64,000 bases of DNA from JBBKXP01 sp038251315 (GCA_038251315.1 JBBSBK010000004.1:4477-68476), one strand, 5' to 3'. Shown: positions 1 through 9,620, numbered from the stretch's first letter. The notes: generated by a model not told the origin, from the letters alone. A program made the numbers and translations.

Positions 1-1
1 G

Positions 2-760
2 TCCGACCGGGTTGCCGACCATGTGGGAAAGTATTCCGGGTATCGCCGTGACCGGATCATGACGATCGTGAATGGTATCGACCTTGTGCAGTTCGACCCG
101 CTGTGTCAGCCGATGGATCTGACACAATTCGGCGTGCCGGCCGATGCTCCGGTAGTGGCGGTGATCGGAAGCCTGACCCTGCAAAAAGACCACGACAATT
201 TCATCAAGGCGGCCGTCGCGTTGGCGGACCTGAAGCCAGAACCCTATTTCCTGATCGTTGGTGGCGGGACACTTCGTGACAGGATTGCAGCTGCGATCGA
301 CGCCGCAGGCCCGCTGCGTGACCGGATCATACTGACCGGCGAAATCAGCCAGATGCCGCAACTTCTGGCGGCGGTGGACGTGCTTGCGATTTCATCGCGC
401 TGGGAAGGTTTGCCGATGGTCCTGCTGGAGGGAATGGCGATGAGCCGCGCCGTCGTCGCAACTGCTGTTGGCGGCATACCCGATGTGGTTGAAAACGGGG
501 TGAATGGCGCGCTTGTTCCAGCTGTGAACCCCGCTGCCTTGGCTGCGGCGATTGCCGGTTTTCTGAACGATGACGAGGCCCGCGTTCGGCTGGGGCGTGC
601 GGCACGGAAAACGGTCGCCAAATCCTTCGACAGCGATGCAATGCGTCGCCGCATCTTTGAACTTTATGATACAATCCTGGAGCCCGACCGGGCACATCGC
701 CGGGCCGTGGATGTCCGCGTACCATCGCCCCAGGCAAAGGAACTTCCAAATGGCCGTTAA
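2..760 (+). CDS. GT4 glycosyltransferase, 5'-truncated by window edge
   Basis: The frame is open from base 2, so the gene begins outside the window; the GTG at 23 is only an internal codon. What remains (about 253 codons) is the C-terminal Rossmann half of a GT-B retaining glycosyltransferase (GT4). It shows the NGID segment that starts this half, a nucleotide-sugar-binding stretch VVAVIGSLTLQKDHDNF, and the family EX7E-type signature in SSRWEGLPMVLLEGMAMSRA. GT4 enzymes transfer a sugar from an activated donor to a lipid-linked repeat-unit intermediate on the cytoplasmic face of the inner membrane. The last 11 bases overlap the start of the export-protein gene, so the two are translationally coupled. 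Donor and acceptor cannot be told from sequence. Confidence 0.9.
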   Translation, partial: SDRVADHVGKYSGYRRDRIMTIVNGIDLVQFDPLCQPMDLTQFGVPADAPVVAVIGSLTLQKDHDNFIKAAVALADLKPEPYFLIVGGGTLRDRIAAAIDAAGPLRDRIILTGEISQMPQLLAAVDVLAISSRWEGLPMVLLEGMAMSRAVVATAVGGIPDVVENGVNGALVPAVNPAALAAAIAGFLNDDEARVRLGRAARKTVAKSFDSDAMRRRIFELYDTILEPDRAHRRAVDVRVPSPQAKELPNGR

Positions 761-1925
761 AAGGTTGATTGCCCTGCTCTGGTTGGTTTTCACTACGCTG
801 TTTGCAATGCCCGCGTTCACGCAAGGTCTGCCCGATTATCAGGTACAGGTGGGCGACAAGCTGACAGTGTCGGTTTACGGCAAGCCCGAGATTTCGGGCA
901 CCTTCACGGTGCGCGCCGACGGCAATGTCGTTTTGCATCTTCTGGGCGAGATTCCGGCGGTCGGGGCGACATTCACCATGATCGAGGACCGCATCGTCGA
1001 ACGAGCTGCCGAAAAGTTTTCCAGCAAGGAATCCGCGCTGGTCGACATTGCCGAATTCCGGAAGATTTTTGTTCTCGGCTCGGTCCAGACCCCGGGTTCC
1101 TATGCCTACAGTCCCGGTATGAACGTTATGAAAGCTGTCGCTCTGGCCGGCGGGTTTGAACGACAGGCTGCAGAGGCGAGTTTTGATCGTGAGATTGACG
1201 CCGCCCGCCGCCGCGTTCTGGAATCTCAGACGCATTTGAAATTTGCCGAGGCCGAGCGCGATGGGCTGGACGCAGAGCTTGCGCGGCTTGCCGGTCAGAC
1301 CCCTGCACCGGAGCAGAACGTCGTCGACGATACGTTGACCAATCAGATCGACCTGATCGGTCTGCGGCGCCTGCTGAGCGAGCGGTTTTCAGAAGGTGCC
1401 GAACGCAAGAAGACACTGGCCAATGACGAAGCCAAACTCTTCATGCAGCGCCGCGACCTGATCGACAGTCAGCTGAGAGCCACGGAAGAACAGCTGAACA
1501 CGGTCACAGATCTGGCGGAACGCGGATTGGTGCGGCGCGAACAGACCCTTGATTTGCAGGTCAAGATGGACAGTTTCCGGGCGGACGCACTGGAAGCCGC
1601 AGCGTTTGAGGCCCGCGCCCGGCAGACGGCTGCAAATGCGGACAGTGAATTCAGCGTTGAGCAGATGAAATACGAATACAATATTCTCGACGACAAGATC
1701 AACGCGGACCAGCAGGTCTTGCTTGCCCGCAATGAACTTGAAGCGAGCCTTCAGTATCTTCAGACCGTGAACCCGGCGGCCGCGCAAAGCCTGGGTGCTG
1801 ATATTATCGCAACAGTGTACGAGGTCTACAAATCAGGCTCGGCCACGCCAACCGTCGCCGGTCTGACAACGCCGCTTGGGCCGGACGACGTTGTGATGGT
1901 GCGTTTCGAAGTTCAAACGCAGTAG
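750..1925 (+). CDS. polysaccharide export protein (Poly_export/SLBB, ExoF-like)
   Basis: Predicted 391 aa. ATG 750 is chosen over longer in-frame options because it follows an AAAGGA ribosome-binding site and begins a good signal peptide (about residues 1-25, hydrophobic core, end near AFTQG). A Poly_export domain follows at about 28-100 (YQVQVGDKLTVSVYGKPEIS), then an SLBB-type segment at about 108-145 (FVLGSVQTPGSYAYSPGMNV), then a long acidic coiled coil at about 155-345. This layout matches ExoF of rhizobial succinoglycan systems more than short Wza. The expected role is the periplasmic/outer-membrane exit path for exopolysaccharide, working with the co-polymerase at 3246-4418. It overlaps the upstream glycosyltransferase by 11 bp and is convergent with the next one. 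Family assignment is firm; the polymer is unknown. Confidence 0.92.
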   Translation: MAVKRLIALLWLVFTTLFAMPAFTQGLPDYQVQVGDKLTVSVYGKPEISGTFTVRADGNVVLHLLGEIPAVGATFTMIEDRIVERAAEKFSSKESALVDIAEFRKIFVLGSVQTPGSYAYSPGMNVMKAVALAGGFERQAAEASFDREIDAARRRVLESQTHLKFAEAERDGLDAELARLAGQTPAPEQNVVDDTLTNQIDLIGLRRLLSERFSEGAERKKTLANDEAKLFMQRRDLIDSQLRATEEQLNTVTDLAERGLVRREQTLDLQVKMDSFRADALEAAAFEARARQTAANADSEFSVEQMKYEYNILDDKINADQQVLLARNELEASLQYLQTVNPAAAQSLGADIIATVYEVYKSGSATPTVAGLTTPLGPDDVVMVRFEVQTQ

Positions 1926-1954
1926 GACGGTTGCATCCGAAGACGTAGATCCAA

Positions 1955-3187
1955 CTAGTCGTCTTGCGTCGCAGCGGGGTGATGCCAGTCGCTCCGTTGG
2001 CCGGTTCGTGCATAGAAATCAAGCAGATGCTCAACCCAGGCGTCGGCGCCGTATTTCCCCAAAGCCAATCGGCGCACATGTCCAGACGTTTCGCGGCACC
2101 GATCCTCGTCACGGATCAGTTCAAAGATTCCGTTCGCCAAAGCTTCGGGATTGCGTGTCGGCACCAGAACCGAACCTGTATCCTGCAAAACAAGCCGGTT
2201 TTCACCAACATCGGTGACAACCGACGGTAATCCATTTGCCATAGCCTCAAGCAGTGACACCGGCGCCCCCTCCCAATCCGAGGAACTGACAAAGATATCG
2301 CTCGCCGCAAGGATTTCGGGAATGTCGCGTCGCATCCCCAGAAACCGGACGCGGCCATCAATGCCAAGCGCCTTTGTCTGTTTTGCCAGTCGATCCATTC
2401 TGTCGGGTTCGCGGGCATCACCGACGATCAGCAAGATGGCCCGGTCATCCCGTGCAGCAATCAGTGCAAATGCGTCAAACAGAACGTCGTGGGCCTTCTG
2501 CCCGATGATGGCCCCCACGCAGACCAGCGCAATGTCGCGGTCTTGCAACCCCAATTCACGGCGCATCGCCTCCCGTGCGCCAGCCGGTGCCACGACATTT
2601 GGCGAAACCGCATTCGCCACGACGGTGCTGCCGGACAAACCTTCACCGGTTCGGATCGCCTCGGCAACGGCTTTTCCCACGGCGATCAGCTTGACACCGG
2701 GCAGTCGCAGCGCCGCCCAATAGAGAAACCGTCGGACGGGTCGCACCCTTTGGACGCTGGGGCGTACGTTGTGTATCGTCGTAACGAACGGAATTCTCAG
2801 ATAGAACGCGGCAAAAGACCCAAGCGTTGTCGATGAGGCCAAGTGGCCGTGAACATATTCGATCCGGGCTTGCTTCAAGGCCCGGATCAGGCGCAAAAAC
2901 CGACCAAAATCCACAAGGTTCCGCCCCGGCAGGGTGACGACCCGGGTGCCAAGGCCCTCGATGTAGTCGCGAAATTGTGTCTGGCCGTCGTTCAGAACAA
3001 AAACCGTCAGCGCAACATCATCCCGGTGCCGCACCGTTTCGGCGAAGGTCAGAACAAGCCGCTCAGCGCCACCGGTGACGAGCGTGTCAATCACATAGCC
3101 AAGCTGCAACGGCGCGACCGCTGGCGCGCCGGCTGTGACTTTTTGGGGTATCGCCGGATTGGCCTTTTCCATCGCCGGATCGTCCAT
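1955..3187 (-). CDS. GT4 family glycosyltransferase
   Basis: About 410 aa from ATG 3187; a GTG at 3235 and an ATG at 3172 are alternatives, and none has a clearly better ribosome-binding site. The N-terminal half shows the GT4 acceptor-side glycine loop (YVIDTLVTGGAERLVLTFAE). The C-terminal half shows the donor site (CVGAIIGQKAHDVLFDAFAL) and the signature SSSDWEGAPVSLLEAMANGL with its two conserved Glu. It lies 58 bp downstream of the co-polymerase gene on the same strand and is convergent with the export-protein gene, so it belongs to the exopolysaccharide cluster. The predicted role is adding one sugar to the lipid-linked repeat unit in the cytoplasm. Sugar specificity cannot be read from the sequence. 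Confidence 0.92.
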   Translation of the reverse strand: MDDPAMEKANPAIPQKVTAGAPAVAPLQLGYVIDTLVTGGAERLVLTFAETVRHRDDVALTVFVLNDGQTQFRDYIEGLGTRVVTLPGRNLVDFGRFLRLIRALKQARIEYVHGHLASSTTLGSFAAFYLRIPFVTTIHNVRPSVQRVRPVRRFLYWAALRLPGVKLIAVGKAVAEAIRTGEGLSGSTVVANAVSPNVVAPAGAREAMRRELGLQDRDIALVCVGAIIGQKAHDVLFDAFALIAARDDRAILLIVGDAREPDRMDRLAKQTKALGIDGRVRFLGMRRDIPEILAASDIFVSSSDWEGAPVSLLEAMANGLPSVVTDVGENRLVLQDTGSVLVPTRNPEALANGIFELIRDEDRCRETSGHVRRLALGKYGADAWVEHLLDFYARTGQRSDWHHPAATQDD

Positions 3188-3245
3188 CCCTAGGCTGTAA
3201 CTGTGCTGGTCAGACAAGCGCCTGTCCTGCCACACTCACGGAACG

Positions 3246-4418
3246 TCATTTTACAAAGGTGCGCGATATTTCGGACTCTCGTTGCGCGCCGCCGTAAAAG
3301 AAATCCCGGTTTGCGGCAAATCCGGATCGACGCATCCGGTCGGATCCAAAAAGTACCGATATTGCAAAGGCAGCAAAGGCAGCGACCAAGGCGACAATGG
3401 CTGACAGTATCAGCCGCGTCGAAAGCGGCATGCTGATCGGCCGCAGGGGCGGAACACCGGATTCAATCACGCGCACGTTGTCGAAACCGGACGCGGCAAC
3501 AGCCTTCGCATCACGCAGCCGCATTTCAAGTTCGACTGTCCGGTTGGCTTGCTGCTTCTGGCTTTCGCCCAGCCATCGCACGCGCGGCATAATGGCCGAC
3601 ATCTTGCTTATCTCAGCGGCATTCGTTGAAATCTGTTCGTCAAGATATCCAACCCGTGCTTCATTTTCCGCGATTGCAACATCGGTGTCCAGAAGCTCGC
3701 TATCCTGACCGAGCTGATTTTGAAGCTTGATGTGCCGCTCTTTCAATCCGATCAGCATCAATGACGATTCGCGCAAATCCGATGTCATCTGCAGCTGGTC
3801 GCGGCCAATCGTCTCAAGCTTTGCTTCAAAGGCGGTCGGATCCGGAGATCCAACTATATCGGAAATCTGGGAATCAATCAGATCCGAATCCATTCGTGCG
3901 GACTTGAGCCTTTGGGTGATTGAACGGATCTCGGGCCCGCTGTACAACCCGCGACGCAATTCCAGAAATGCCGTCGTCATTGCGTTCGTAAGCTCGGCCG
4001 CAATCAACGGATCAGGGTGACGCACCGCAACCTTTACAACGTACGACCCCGTGATAAGCTCCACACCCGTCGCCGCATCCAATGCAAGGATGCCCGCAAG
4101 CATCCCTTCTTCCGTATTCGGAAGATCCGGGTAAACCTTTGAAAGAGTTACCGTCTCAAGCGCGGACCGGACCAGCTGCGGATTGTCCAGAAGCAACATT
4201 TCCGCGTTCACGAAACCTTCGAAGTCACCGGTGTTGGGCGCCTTTGCACCCGCCTGATTTGCCTCTGGTACATAGGTATATTCCCACCCGAGCGCAAAAA
4301 GTATGAGCGCGCGCGCCTCATACATTTTGTCCTGTTTCACGGCATAGAACGCCAGAGGCGCAAGCACGCATAAAAATACAACGACGGCCAGACGAATGCG
4401 ATTCAAAATGTACACCAA
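3246..4418 (-). CDS. Wzz/GumC-like polysaccharide co-polymerase
   Basis: 390 aa with the two-helix topology of polysaccharide co-polymerases: an N-terminal membrane segment at about 8-27 (LAVVVFLCVLAPLAFYAV), a long periplasmic, largely coiled-coil region, and a C-terminal membrane segment at about 335-360. A Pro-rich PLRPISMP motif just before the second helix is typical of the family. No Walker motifs or tyrosine-rich tail follow the last helix, so the BY-kinase domain of ExoP/Wzc-type proteins is absent from this polypeptide. The role is chain-length control and bridging of inner-membrane polymerisation to outer-membrane export. It heads a minus-strand transcript with the downstream GT4 gene and is divergent from the flippase gene. 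Confidence 0.88.
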   Translation of the reverse strand: MVYILNRIRLAVVVFLCVLAPLAFYAVKQDKMYEARALILFALGWEYTYVPEANQAGAKAPNTGDFEGFVNAEMLLLDNPQLVRSALETVTLSKVYPDLPNTEEGMLAGILALDAATGVELITGSYVVKVAVRHPDPLIAAELTNAMTTAFLELRRGLYSGPEIRSITQRLKSARMDSDLIDSQISDIVGSPDPTAFEAKLETIGRDQLQMTSDLRESSLMLIGLKERHIKLQNQLGQDSELLDTDVAIAENEARVGYLDEQISTNAAEISKMSAIMPRVRWLGESQKQQANRTVELEMRLRDAKAVAASGFDNVRVIESGVPPLRPISMPLSTRLILSAIVALVAAFAAFAISVLFGSDRMRRSGFAANRDFFYGGAQRESEISRTFVK

Positions 4419-4770
4419 CCTCTAAGATAACAGCAGTATGAGCATAAATTCATGGTTTTCAATCTCATAGTCGTTCTTCCGTAACATCGGCCAGCCGATC
4501 CGACAACAGGTCAGATCATCGCAATTGCCGCGTATGGCACCGATTGCGATTTCCGCTTGTTCGTACGATGCGTCGCGTCAACATGTTGTGCGTTCACGCA
4601 AGAAGCTACCTATTAATGAGGCAGTATTTAAACTGGAAAGGATACTCAATCGACGTATAATAATGCGATTCGTATGTTCGTTCAAGTCAGCCCCTCTTTG
4701 AGCCGCATTGCATTTTTATTGATCGATACGGCGAGCTTGCGCGCCGGTTTTTTTGAGAAGGATCGTGTCT
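4419..4770. other. divergent intergenic region of the EPS locus
   Basis: About 350 bp with no credible gene, noticeably more AT-rich than its flanks. It must carry promoters for both the co-polymerase (minus) and the flippase operon (plus). A TATAAT hexamer at 4656-4661 is a possible plus-strand -10 element, though no good -35 sits 17 bp upstream. A GAGAAGGA ribosome-binding site at 4755-4762 serves ATG 4771. Confidence 0.4.
4729..4754 (+). terminator. possible leader terminator/attenuator before flippase gene
   Basis: A 5-bp stem CGGCG/CGCCG (4729-4733 and 4742-4746) with an 8-nt loop is followed by one G and seven T residues at 4748-4754. It ends just before the ribosome-binding site of the flippase gene. 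The shape is that of a weak intrinsic terminator in an operon leader; the stem is short, so chance is possible. Confidence 0.3.
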
Positions 4771-6219
4771 ATGTCTTTTTCGTCGGCTAAAGCGACGACC
4801 TCCAATATGGCTTGGGCTTACGTTTCGTTTCTGTCGACCAAGGTGCTCAATCTTGTCGCAGTGATCATCATCGCCCGATACGTCAGTCCTGCCGAGTTCG
4901 GCTTGATGGCGATCTGCCTTGCGATCATGGGATATTTCGAGATCATCTCGCAATTCGGGCTTGGGTCTGCGCTGATTTCTGCGCGCGACAGGGTCGACGA
5001 GATAGCAAACGCGGTTTTCTACTGTGCTCTGGGCATGTCATGCATGATGGCGCTGATCCTGTGGGGGGCGGCCGATCTGGTTGCCACAGCCTATGCGCTG
5101 CCCATGTTGAAAGGCCTGCTTGGCACCATCGCGATATCGCTGGTCATCACCGCCTCGACCACGGTCAACATGAGCTTCCTGTACCGGGAGCTTCGACTGC
5201 GCGACAAGATATTGCCTGATGTCATTCGTGGTCTTGCAAAGGGACTTGTGTCGATCGCACTGGCGCTCATGGGATATGGGGTCTGGGCGCTGGTCATTGG
5301 CTATCTTGCGGGCGGGATCGCCGGGTCGATCGCCCTTTTGTTCATCCGCCCGTGGCGACCGGACCGTATGCCTGACATGGCGTCGATCCGGTCGGTTTTC
5401 CGCTATGGATCACACCTGATCGGGGCCGAGACGATCAACGCCACGCCACGCCTTCTGGACAATCTGCTGATCGGCAAGTTTCTGGGGCCGGCCGCCCTTG
5501 GCATTTATGCGCTTGCGTTCCGGATTCCGGAAATGGGGATCAAGAACTTTACCACCGTCGCCGGGTCGGTGTTGCATCCGGTCATGTCGAAACTTCAGGC
5601 CGAACCTGAAATGCTGCGGCACTACTACTCGCAGTCGCTACGCTATTGCGCTTTGCTGATGTTTGGGGTGGGGGCGCTGATTGCAGTCATGTCGGGGCCG
5701 TTGGTGCATGTTCTCTACCCGCCCAAGTGGTATGACATGGTTGTGCCGATGCAGTTCATTGCCCTGTCGTTCGCGATCAGCACCTTGAACATGGTGCCCG
5801 GCAAGTTGCTCAAGGCCGTCAACCGGACCGAGTTGTTGTTCCGCGTGTCATTGATCAACCTGCCGATGTTCGTGGTGGTGATCTGTGCGGCCGTTCCGTT
5901 TGGCATCACCGCTGTTGCAATCGCACAACTGGTGCTGGCGATCCTTCGGTTCATCCCGACCTATATCGTCACTCGGCGGGTCGTGAACATCACGGTGCAG
6001 GATACGTTGCAGTCGTTGGCGCCCGCTTTCCTGTGTGCAGGTGTTGCGTCTGCGGCCGCGTTCTTTGTGCTTTATGCGCACGCCGGGTCCGAACTTGCCC
6101 GTCTTCTGGCGGGAACGGCGGTTTTCAGTGCTGCATATGTCATGATGGCAGGCCTTATGGTGCCCGAACTGCGCGCGGCAGGGTCGCGCTATGTCCTGAG
6201 AAGAAGGAGCGCCTCATGA
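4771..6219 (+). CDS. MOP-superfamily polysaccharide flippase (Wzx-like)
   Basis: About 482 aa from ATG 4771, preferred over TTG 4753 because a GAGAAGGA ribosome-binding site lies 8 bases upstream. The protein is almost wholly hydrophobic with about 12-14 predicted membrane helices. It starts with the family's typical NMAWAYVSFLSTKVLNLVAV and IIARYVSPAEFGLMAI segments (polysaccharide biosynthesis protein, MOP family). The role is flipping the undecaprenyl-linked repeat unit across the inner membrane. It is the first gene of a plus-strand operon, joined by an ATGA overlap to a sulfotransferase gene. Confidence 0.92.
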   Translation: MSFSSAKATTSNMAWAYVSFLSTKVLNLVAVIIIARYVSPAEFGLMAICLAIMGYFEIISQFGLGSALISARDRVDEIANAVFYCALGMSCMMALILWGAADLVATAYALPMLKGLLGTIAISLVITASTTVNMSFLYRELRLRDKILPDVIRGLAKGLVSIALALMGYGVWALVIGYLAGGIAGSIALLFIRPWRPDRMPDMASIRSVFRYGSHLIGAETINATPRLLDNLLIGKFLGPAALGIYALAFRIPEMGIKNFTTVAGSVLHPVMSKLQAEPEMLRHYYSQSLRYCALLMFGVGALIAVMSGPLVHVLYPPKWYDMVVPMQFIALSFAISTLNMVPGKLLKAVNRTELLFRVSLINLPMFVVVICAAVPFGITAVAIAQLVLAILRFIPTYIVTRRVVNITVQDTLQSLAPAFLCAGVASAAAFFVLYAHAGSELARLLAGTAVFSAAYVMMAGLMVPELRAAGSRYVLRRRSAS

Positions 6220-7124
6220 CCGGTGGATCAACCGCCAAGATGCATCGCGTCAACGCCAAAACTCTGCCCGATTTTCTTGTCATCGGTGCCGCAAAGGCAG
6301 GGACCAGCGCGATCTATCGCTATATGGAGCAGCATCCCCAGATCTTCATGCCTGCAAAGGAAATTCGCTTTTTCGCGTATGATGGCGGTGCCGAAGCGCG
6401 TGACCGGATGGAGCGGTTTGGCAACGATCATTTCGCGATCCGGACGCTGGACGATTACGAGGCCCTGTTCAGGGACGCCGATCCGTCACAGGCTTGGGGC
6501 GAGAACTCGCCTATCTATCTGGAAAGCCCAAGCGCGCCGCAACGAATCAGGGAACATGTTCCGAATGTGAAGCTAATCGCAAGTCTGCGCAATCCGGTGC
6601 ATCGTGCCTTTTCGGGCTATGTCATGCAGGTCCGATCCGGCAGAGAGCATCGCGAGATGCACGAGTCGTTTGATGAAAACGCGCATCATGTGCAGGCAAG
6701 CTTTTACTATCCGCAGGTCAAACGCTATCTGGACCTGTTCCCGCGCGACCAGTTGATGCTGTTTCGCTATGAAGATTTCGCCCGTGGTAATCTAGCGGTC
6801 CTGCAGGGCATCTTCGCTTTTCTGGAGGTCGATCCGACATTTGAGCCGTCCCTGAACAAGCGTCACAACGTCAGCAGCTACCCGCGTTCGAAATTCTTCA
6901 ATTCGTTGATCGAGAACCGGCTGACCCGGAATGTCCTGCGTCCGGCCTTGCCCGGCTGGGCGCGCAACATGGCGCGATGGGCAAAGACACGCAATCTTGG
7001 CGACGCGCCGTCGATCCCGCCCGAGATTCATCACAAGCTCCTATCGATCTACCGGGAGGATATCTTGCGGCTGCAGGATCTTGCGGGCCTCGATCTGTCG
7101 TCCTGGCTTGAACCCCCCGCATGA
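6216..7124 (+). CDS. PAPS-dependent carbohydrate sulfotransferase
   Basis: 302 aa. ATG 6216 overlaps the flippase stop codon (ATGA) and follows an AAGAAGGAG ribosome-binding site, which fixes the start. The N-terminal PAPS 5'-phosphosulfate loop is clear (LVIGAAKAGTSAIYRYMEQH, about 17-36), and the 3'-phosphate site appears as SLRNPVHRAFSGY near residue 125. The overall pattern is that of heparan-sulfate-type sulfotransferases. The expected reaction moves sulfate from PAPS to a sugar hydroxyl of the repeat unit in the cytoplasm. Its place between the flippase and polymerase genes suggests action on the nascent exopolysaccharide. The acceptor position cannot be predicted. Confidence 0.9.
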   Translation: MTGGSTAKMHRVNAKTLPDFLVIGAAKAGTSAIYRYMEQHPQIFMPAKEIRFFAYDGGAEARDRMERFGNDHFAIRTLDDYEALFRDADPSQAWGENSPIYLESPSAPQRIREHVPNVKLIASLRNPVHRAFSGYVMQVRSGREHREMHESFDENAHHVQASFYYPQVKRYLDLFPRDQLMLFRYEDFARGNLAVLQGIFAFLEVDPTFEPSLNKRHNVSSYPRSKFFNSLIENRLTRNVLRPALPGWARNMARWAKTRNLGDAPSIPPEIHHKLLSIYREDILRLQDLAGLDLSSWLEPPA

Positions 7125-7167
7125 TCACCTCCGGTTTCCTCAGGCAGAGTAAGTTGCAAAAAGAACC

Positions 7168-8154
7168 ATGACCGTGTTTTCTGGCCCCTTGTTTGTTGTC
7201 GGCAGTCCGCGCAGCGGAACCAAGTTGCTGCGGGATCTTCTCAACAGAAATTCCCAGATCAATCTGTGTGACCCGGAATCGCACTTCATACCCTATCTCT
7301 ATCGCAAGTTTGGTGGGCGCGCAGACCGGTTTCACGTCGATCTCGACAGCTTTTTTCATGAGTTTGACCGCATGCCGTTCCAGATCTTTGCGCGGCGCAT
7401 GGGCAAACCCGTGATGGCGCGGACCGATTTTGATGCGCTGAACGCGGCGCGCAACTGGACGGAAGCGCTTGGCATGATCCTGCGATTCTATGGCGATCCC
7501 GACGCCGCGCCGACCGCAATATGGGGCGACAAGACCCCGTCATATGTTCGGGAAATGCCACTGTTGAAGGAAATCCTGCCGCAGGCCCGGTTTATCCATA
7601 TCATCCGCGATCCGCGCGATGTGGCGCTTTCGGTCCGGGCGGCATGGCGCCATGACATTTATCGCACTGCCACGAAATGGGCCCGCAATGTCGCAGCGGG
7701 CCGCCGTGACGGAGCGGTTCTGAGCGGCGACTATATGGAGATCTTTTATGAAGATCTGCTTGGCAATCCAGAGGTTGCGTTGAAACGGGCCTGCGATTTT
7801 CTGGGCGTTGATTATGTGTCCGACATGACGTCACTGGCGCGGCCCTCGGAAAACATCGGAAGCGCGGCCGGAAAGAGCTTTATTGACTCGTCCAATCTTG
7901 GAAAGTTCCGGCAACGTCTCACACCCCGGCAACAACGCCGGATCGAAGAGATCGTCTATACCAGCGCTGCAGGAACCCCCTATCACCTTGACCATGCCGT
8001 TCGGCATGTTCCGCTTTCGATAGCCATGCGTGGTTTTGTTGCCGGCAAGGACAGCATCCGATCTGTCGTGCGCTACATGCGCAAAAAGGGATTGGTCGAC
8101 GGCCTCAGGATCAACATCGGCAACCGTCTGCAAAAACGGCGTCGCCCGTCATGA
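7168..8154 (+). CDS. sulfotransferase family protein
   Basis: 328 aa. The N-terminal P-loop-like PAPS motif FVVGSPRSGTKLLRDLLNRN (about 9-28) and the downstream IIRDPRDVALSVRAAW (about 148-163) are the two signature sites of the Sulfotransfer family. The sequence differs enough from the preceding sulfotransferase to suggest a different acceptor rather than a recent duplicate. It starts 43 bp after the previous stop, and its last bases overlap the start of the polymerase/ligase gene (ATGA). Predicted role: PAPS-dependent O-sulfation of the polymer. Confidence 0.88.
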   Translation: MTVFSGPLFVVGSPRSGTKLLRDLLNRNSQINLCDPESHFIPYLYRKFGGRADRFHVDLDSFFHEFDRMPFQIFARRMGKPVMARTDFDALNAARNWTEALGMILRFYGDPDAAPTAIWGDKTPSYVREMPLLKEILPQARFIHIIRDPRDVALSVRAAWRHDIYRTATKWARNVAAGRRDGAVLSGDYMEIFYEDLLGNPEVALKRACDFLGVDYVSDMTSLARPSENIGSAAGKSFIDSSNLGKFRQRLTPRQQRRIEEIVYTSAAGTPYHLDHAVRHVPLSIAMRGFVAGKDSIRSVVRYMRKKGLVDGLRINIGNRLQKRRRPS

Positions 8155-9620
8155 CGGCACAGACCCTCCCGTGGTTCGCGGCATCATTGCCTCTGCGCTA
8201 CAGGGGGTTGGCTGCAATTGTTCTGGCCGGGTTGGCCGCTGCCGCCGTGGCCGTTGTCATCGGCGGAAAATCACCCTTTGTGCTTTTGCTGGCGCCGGTG
8301 GTTTTCCTCGTGATCGCCACGTCGATCCGGTATCCGCTGGTCGCGCTTGGACTTCTGGTCATGGTTATCGTGACGAACATGTCGGATAACCTCATCGTTC
8401 ACTTCGGCCTTCCGTCGATTGCTAAAATATCGGCGCCAGCGCTCTTGATGCTGATCCTTGCGCGCTGGACGATCTACCGTCAGCCTCCCTACATCGGCTG
8501 GCTGGCCATTGGCTGTCTTTTGCTGATCCTGTGCATGAAATTGTTCAGCGCCACCTACGCTCAGGGCTGGGAAACGAGCCTGAAATTCTCGCTCGATTTC
8601 GTCAAGGATGCGATTGTGGCCCTGCTTGCGCTGGCGTTCATGACGAACCGCCGCGGGTTCGAGACGGCGACCACGGTGACGGTTCTATCTGTTGCGTTTA
8701 TCTGTGCCATCGGGGCGTATCAGCTTGCATTCGGGCGCTTTTCAGGCGGATTTTATGGATTTGCCCTGGTGATCGAGAACAGCGGTCGCTTTTCCGGCCC
8801 TCTGGAAGATGCGAATTTCTTTGCGACGATCATTGTCTTCACGATCCCGCTGGCGCTGTTTCAGGTTCTGAACGCGCGCGGGCTTGTCGCCGGGGTATTC
8901 TGGGCGGGCATCGCAAGCCTGCTGGTCTTTGGCCTTCTTGCCACTCAATCGCGTGGCGGATTGATCGGGCTGACGCTTGCGCTGATGCTGCTTGGCGCGG
9001 GCCTCTCGCTCAGACAATTGATGACGTTTGGTCTTGCCTTTGTAATCGCGACGGCGATCGCCATCATATCGATGAGCCCCGAAAGCCGCGAGCATTTTGG
9101 AACGATCATAGGCGCAGTCACCTCCAGAGAGGCGGTCGATACAAGCACCGAAGGACGGCTTGCCAGTTGGCGGGTCGCGCTCGAGCTGTTCAAGGATTAT
9201 CCCGTTCTGGGTGTGGGTGTCGGGAACTTCAAGATGCACTACCAGAATCTGGCGCTTGAGTTGGGCCTGATTTTTCGGGGTGAGGGGCGGTCAACGCACA
9301 GCCTTTATCTTGAGTATCTGGCCGAGGTGGGCCTTCTTGGTCTTGGCCTGCTTCTTGCAATCATTGGCGGCGCGGCGACAAGCATCTTCCGGGCGGTCAA
9401 GACAGCGCGCAGTGTCGGCGATGAAAGACTTGCCCGGCATGTGATCGCCTTCGGGGCCGGATTTGCCGGGTATATGGCATCTATGACGTTTCTGCAGGAC
9501 AGTTTCCCGCGCTTCTTGTGGTTCGTCATGTCTCTTGCCGTGGAGATGAACATGATCGTTCTGTTGCACCACACAAGACCGCAGCAGAAAGGGGAATCTT
9601 CCCGCTTAATTCTGACATGA
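8151..9620 (+). CDS. O-antigen ligase / Wzy-type polymerase
   Basis: 489 aa with about 11-12 membrane helices. It carries the Wzy_C region with a large periplasmic loop (about 300-390) holding the family-type segment GRLASWRVALELFKDYPVLG followed by VGNFKMHYQN and HSLYLEYLAEVGLLG. Members either polymerise lipid-linked repeat units or ligate polymer to a carrier; in this exopolysaccharide context polymerase is the better guess. The start codon overlaps the upstream sulfotransferase stop. It ends the plus-strand operon and faces a convergent sulfotransferase gene 58 bp away. Confidence 0.88.
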   Translation: MTAQTLPWFAASLPLRYRGLAAIVLAGLAAAAVAVVIGGKSPFVLLLAPVVFLVIATSIRYPLVALGLLVMVIVTNMSDNLIVHFGLPSIAKISAPALLMLILARWTIYRQPPYIGWLAIGCLLLILCMKLFSATYAQGWETSLKFSLDFVKDAIVALLALAFMTNRRGFETATTVTVLSVAFICAIGAYQLAFGRFSGGFYGFALVIENSGRFSGPLEDANFFATIIVFTIPLALFQVLNARGLVAGVFWAGIASLLVFGLLATQSRGGLIGLTLALMLLGAGLSLRQLMTFGLAFVIATAIAIISMSPESREHFGTIIGAVTSREAVDTSTEGRLASWRVALELFKDYPVLGVGVGNFKMHYQNLALELGLIFRGEGRSTHSLYLEYLAEVGLLGLGLLLAIIGGAATSIFRAVKTARSVGDERLARHVIAFGAGFAGYMASMTFLQDSFPRFLWFVMSLAVEMNMIVLLHHTRPQQKGESSRLILT

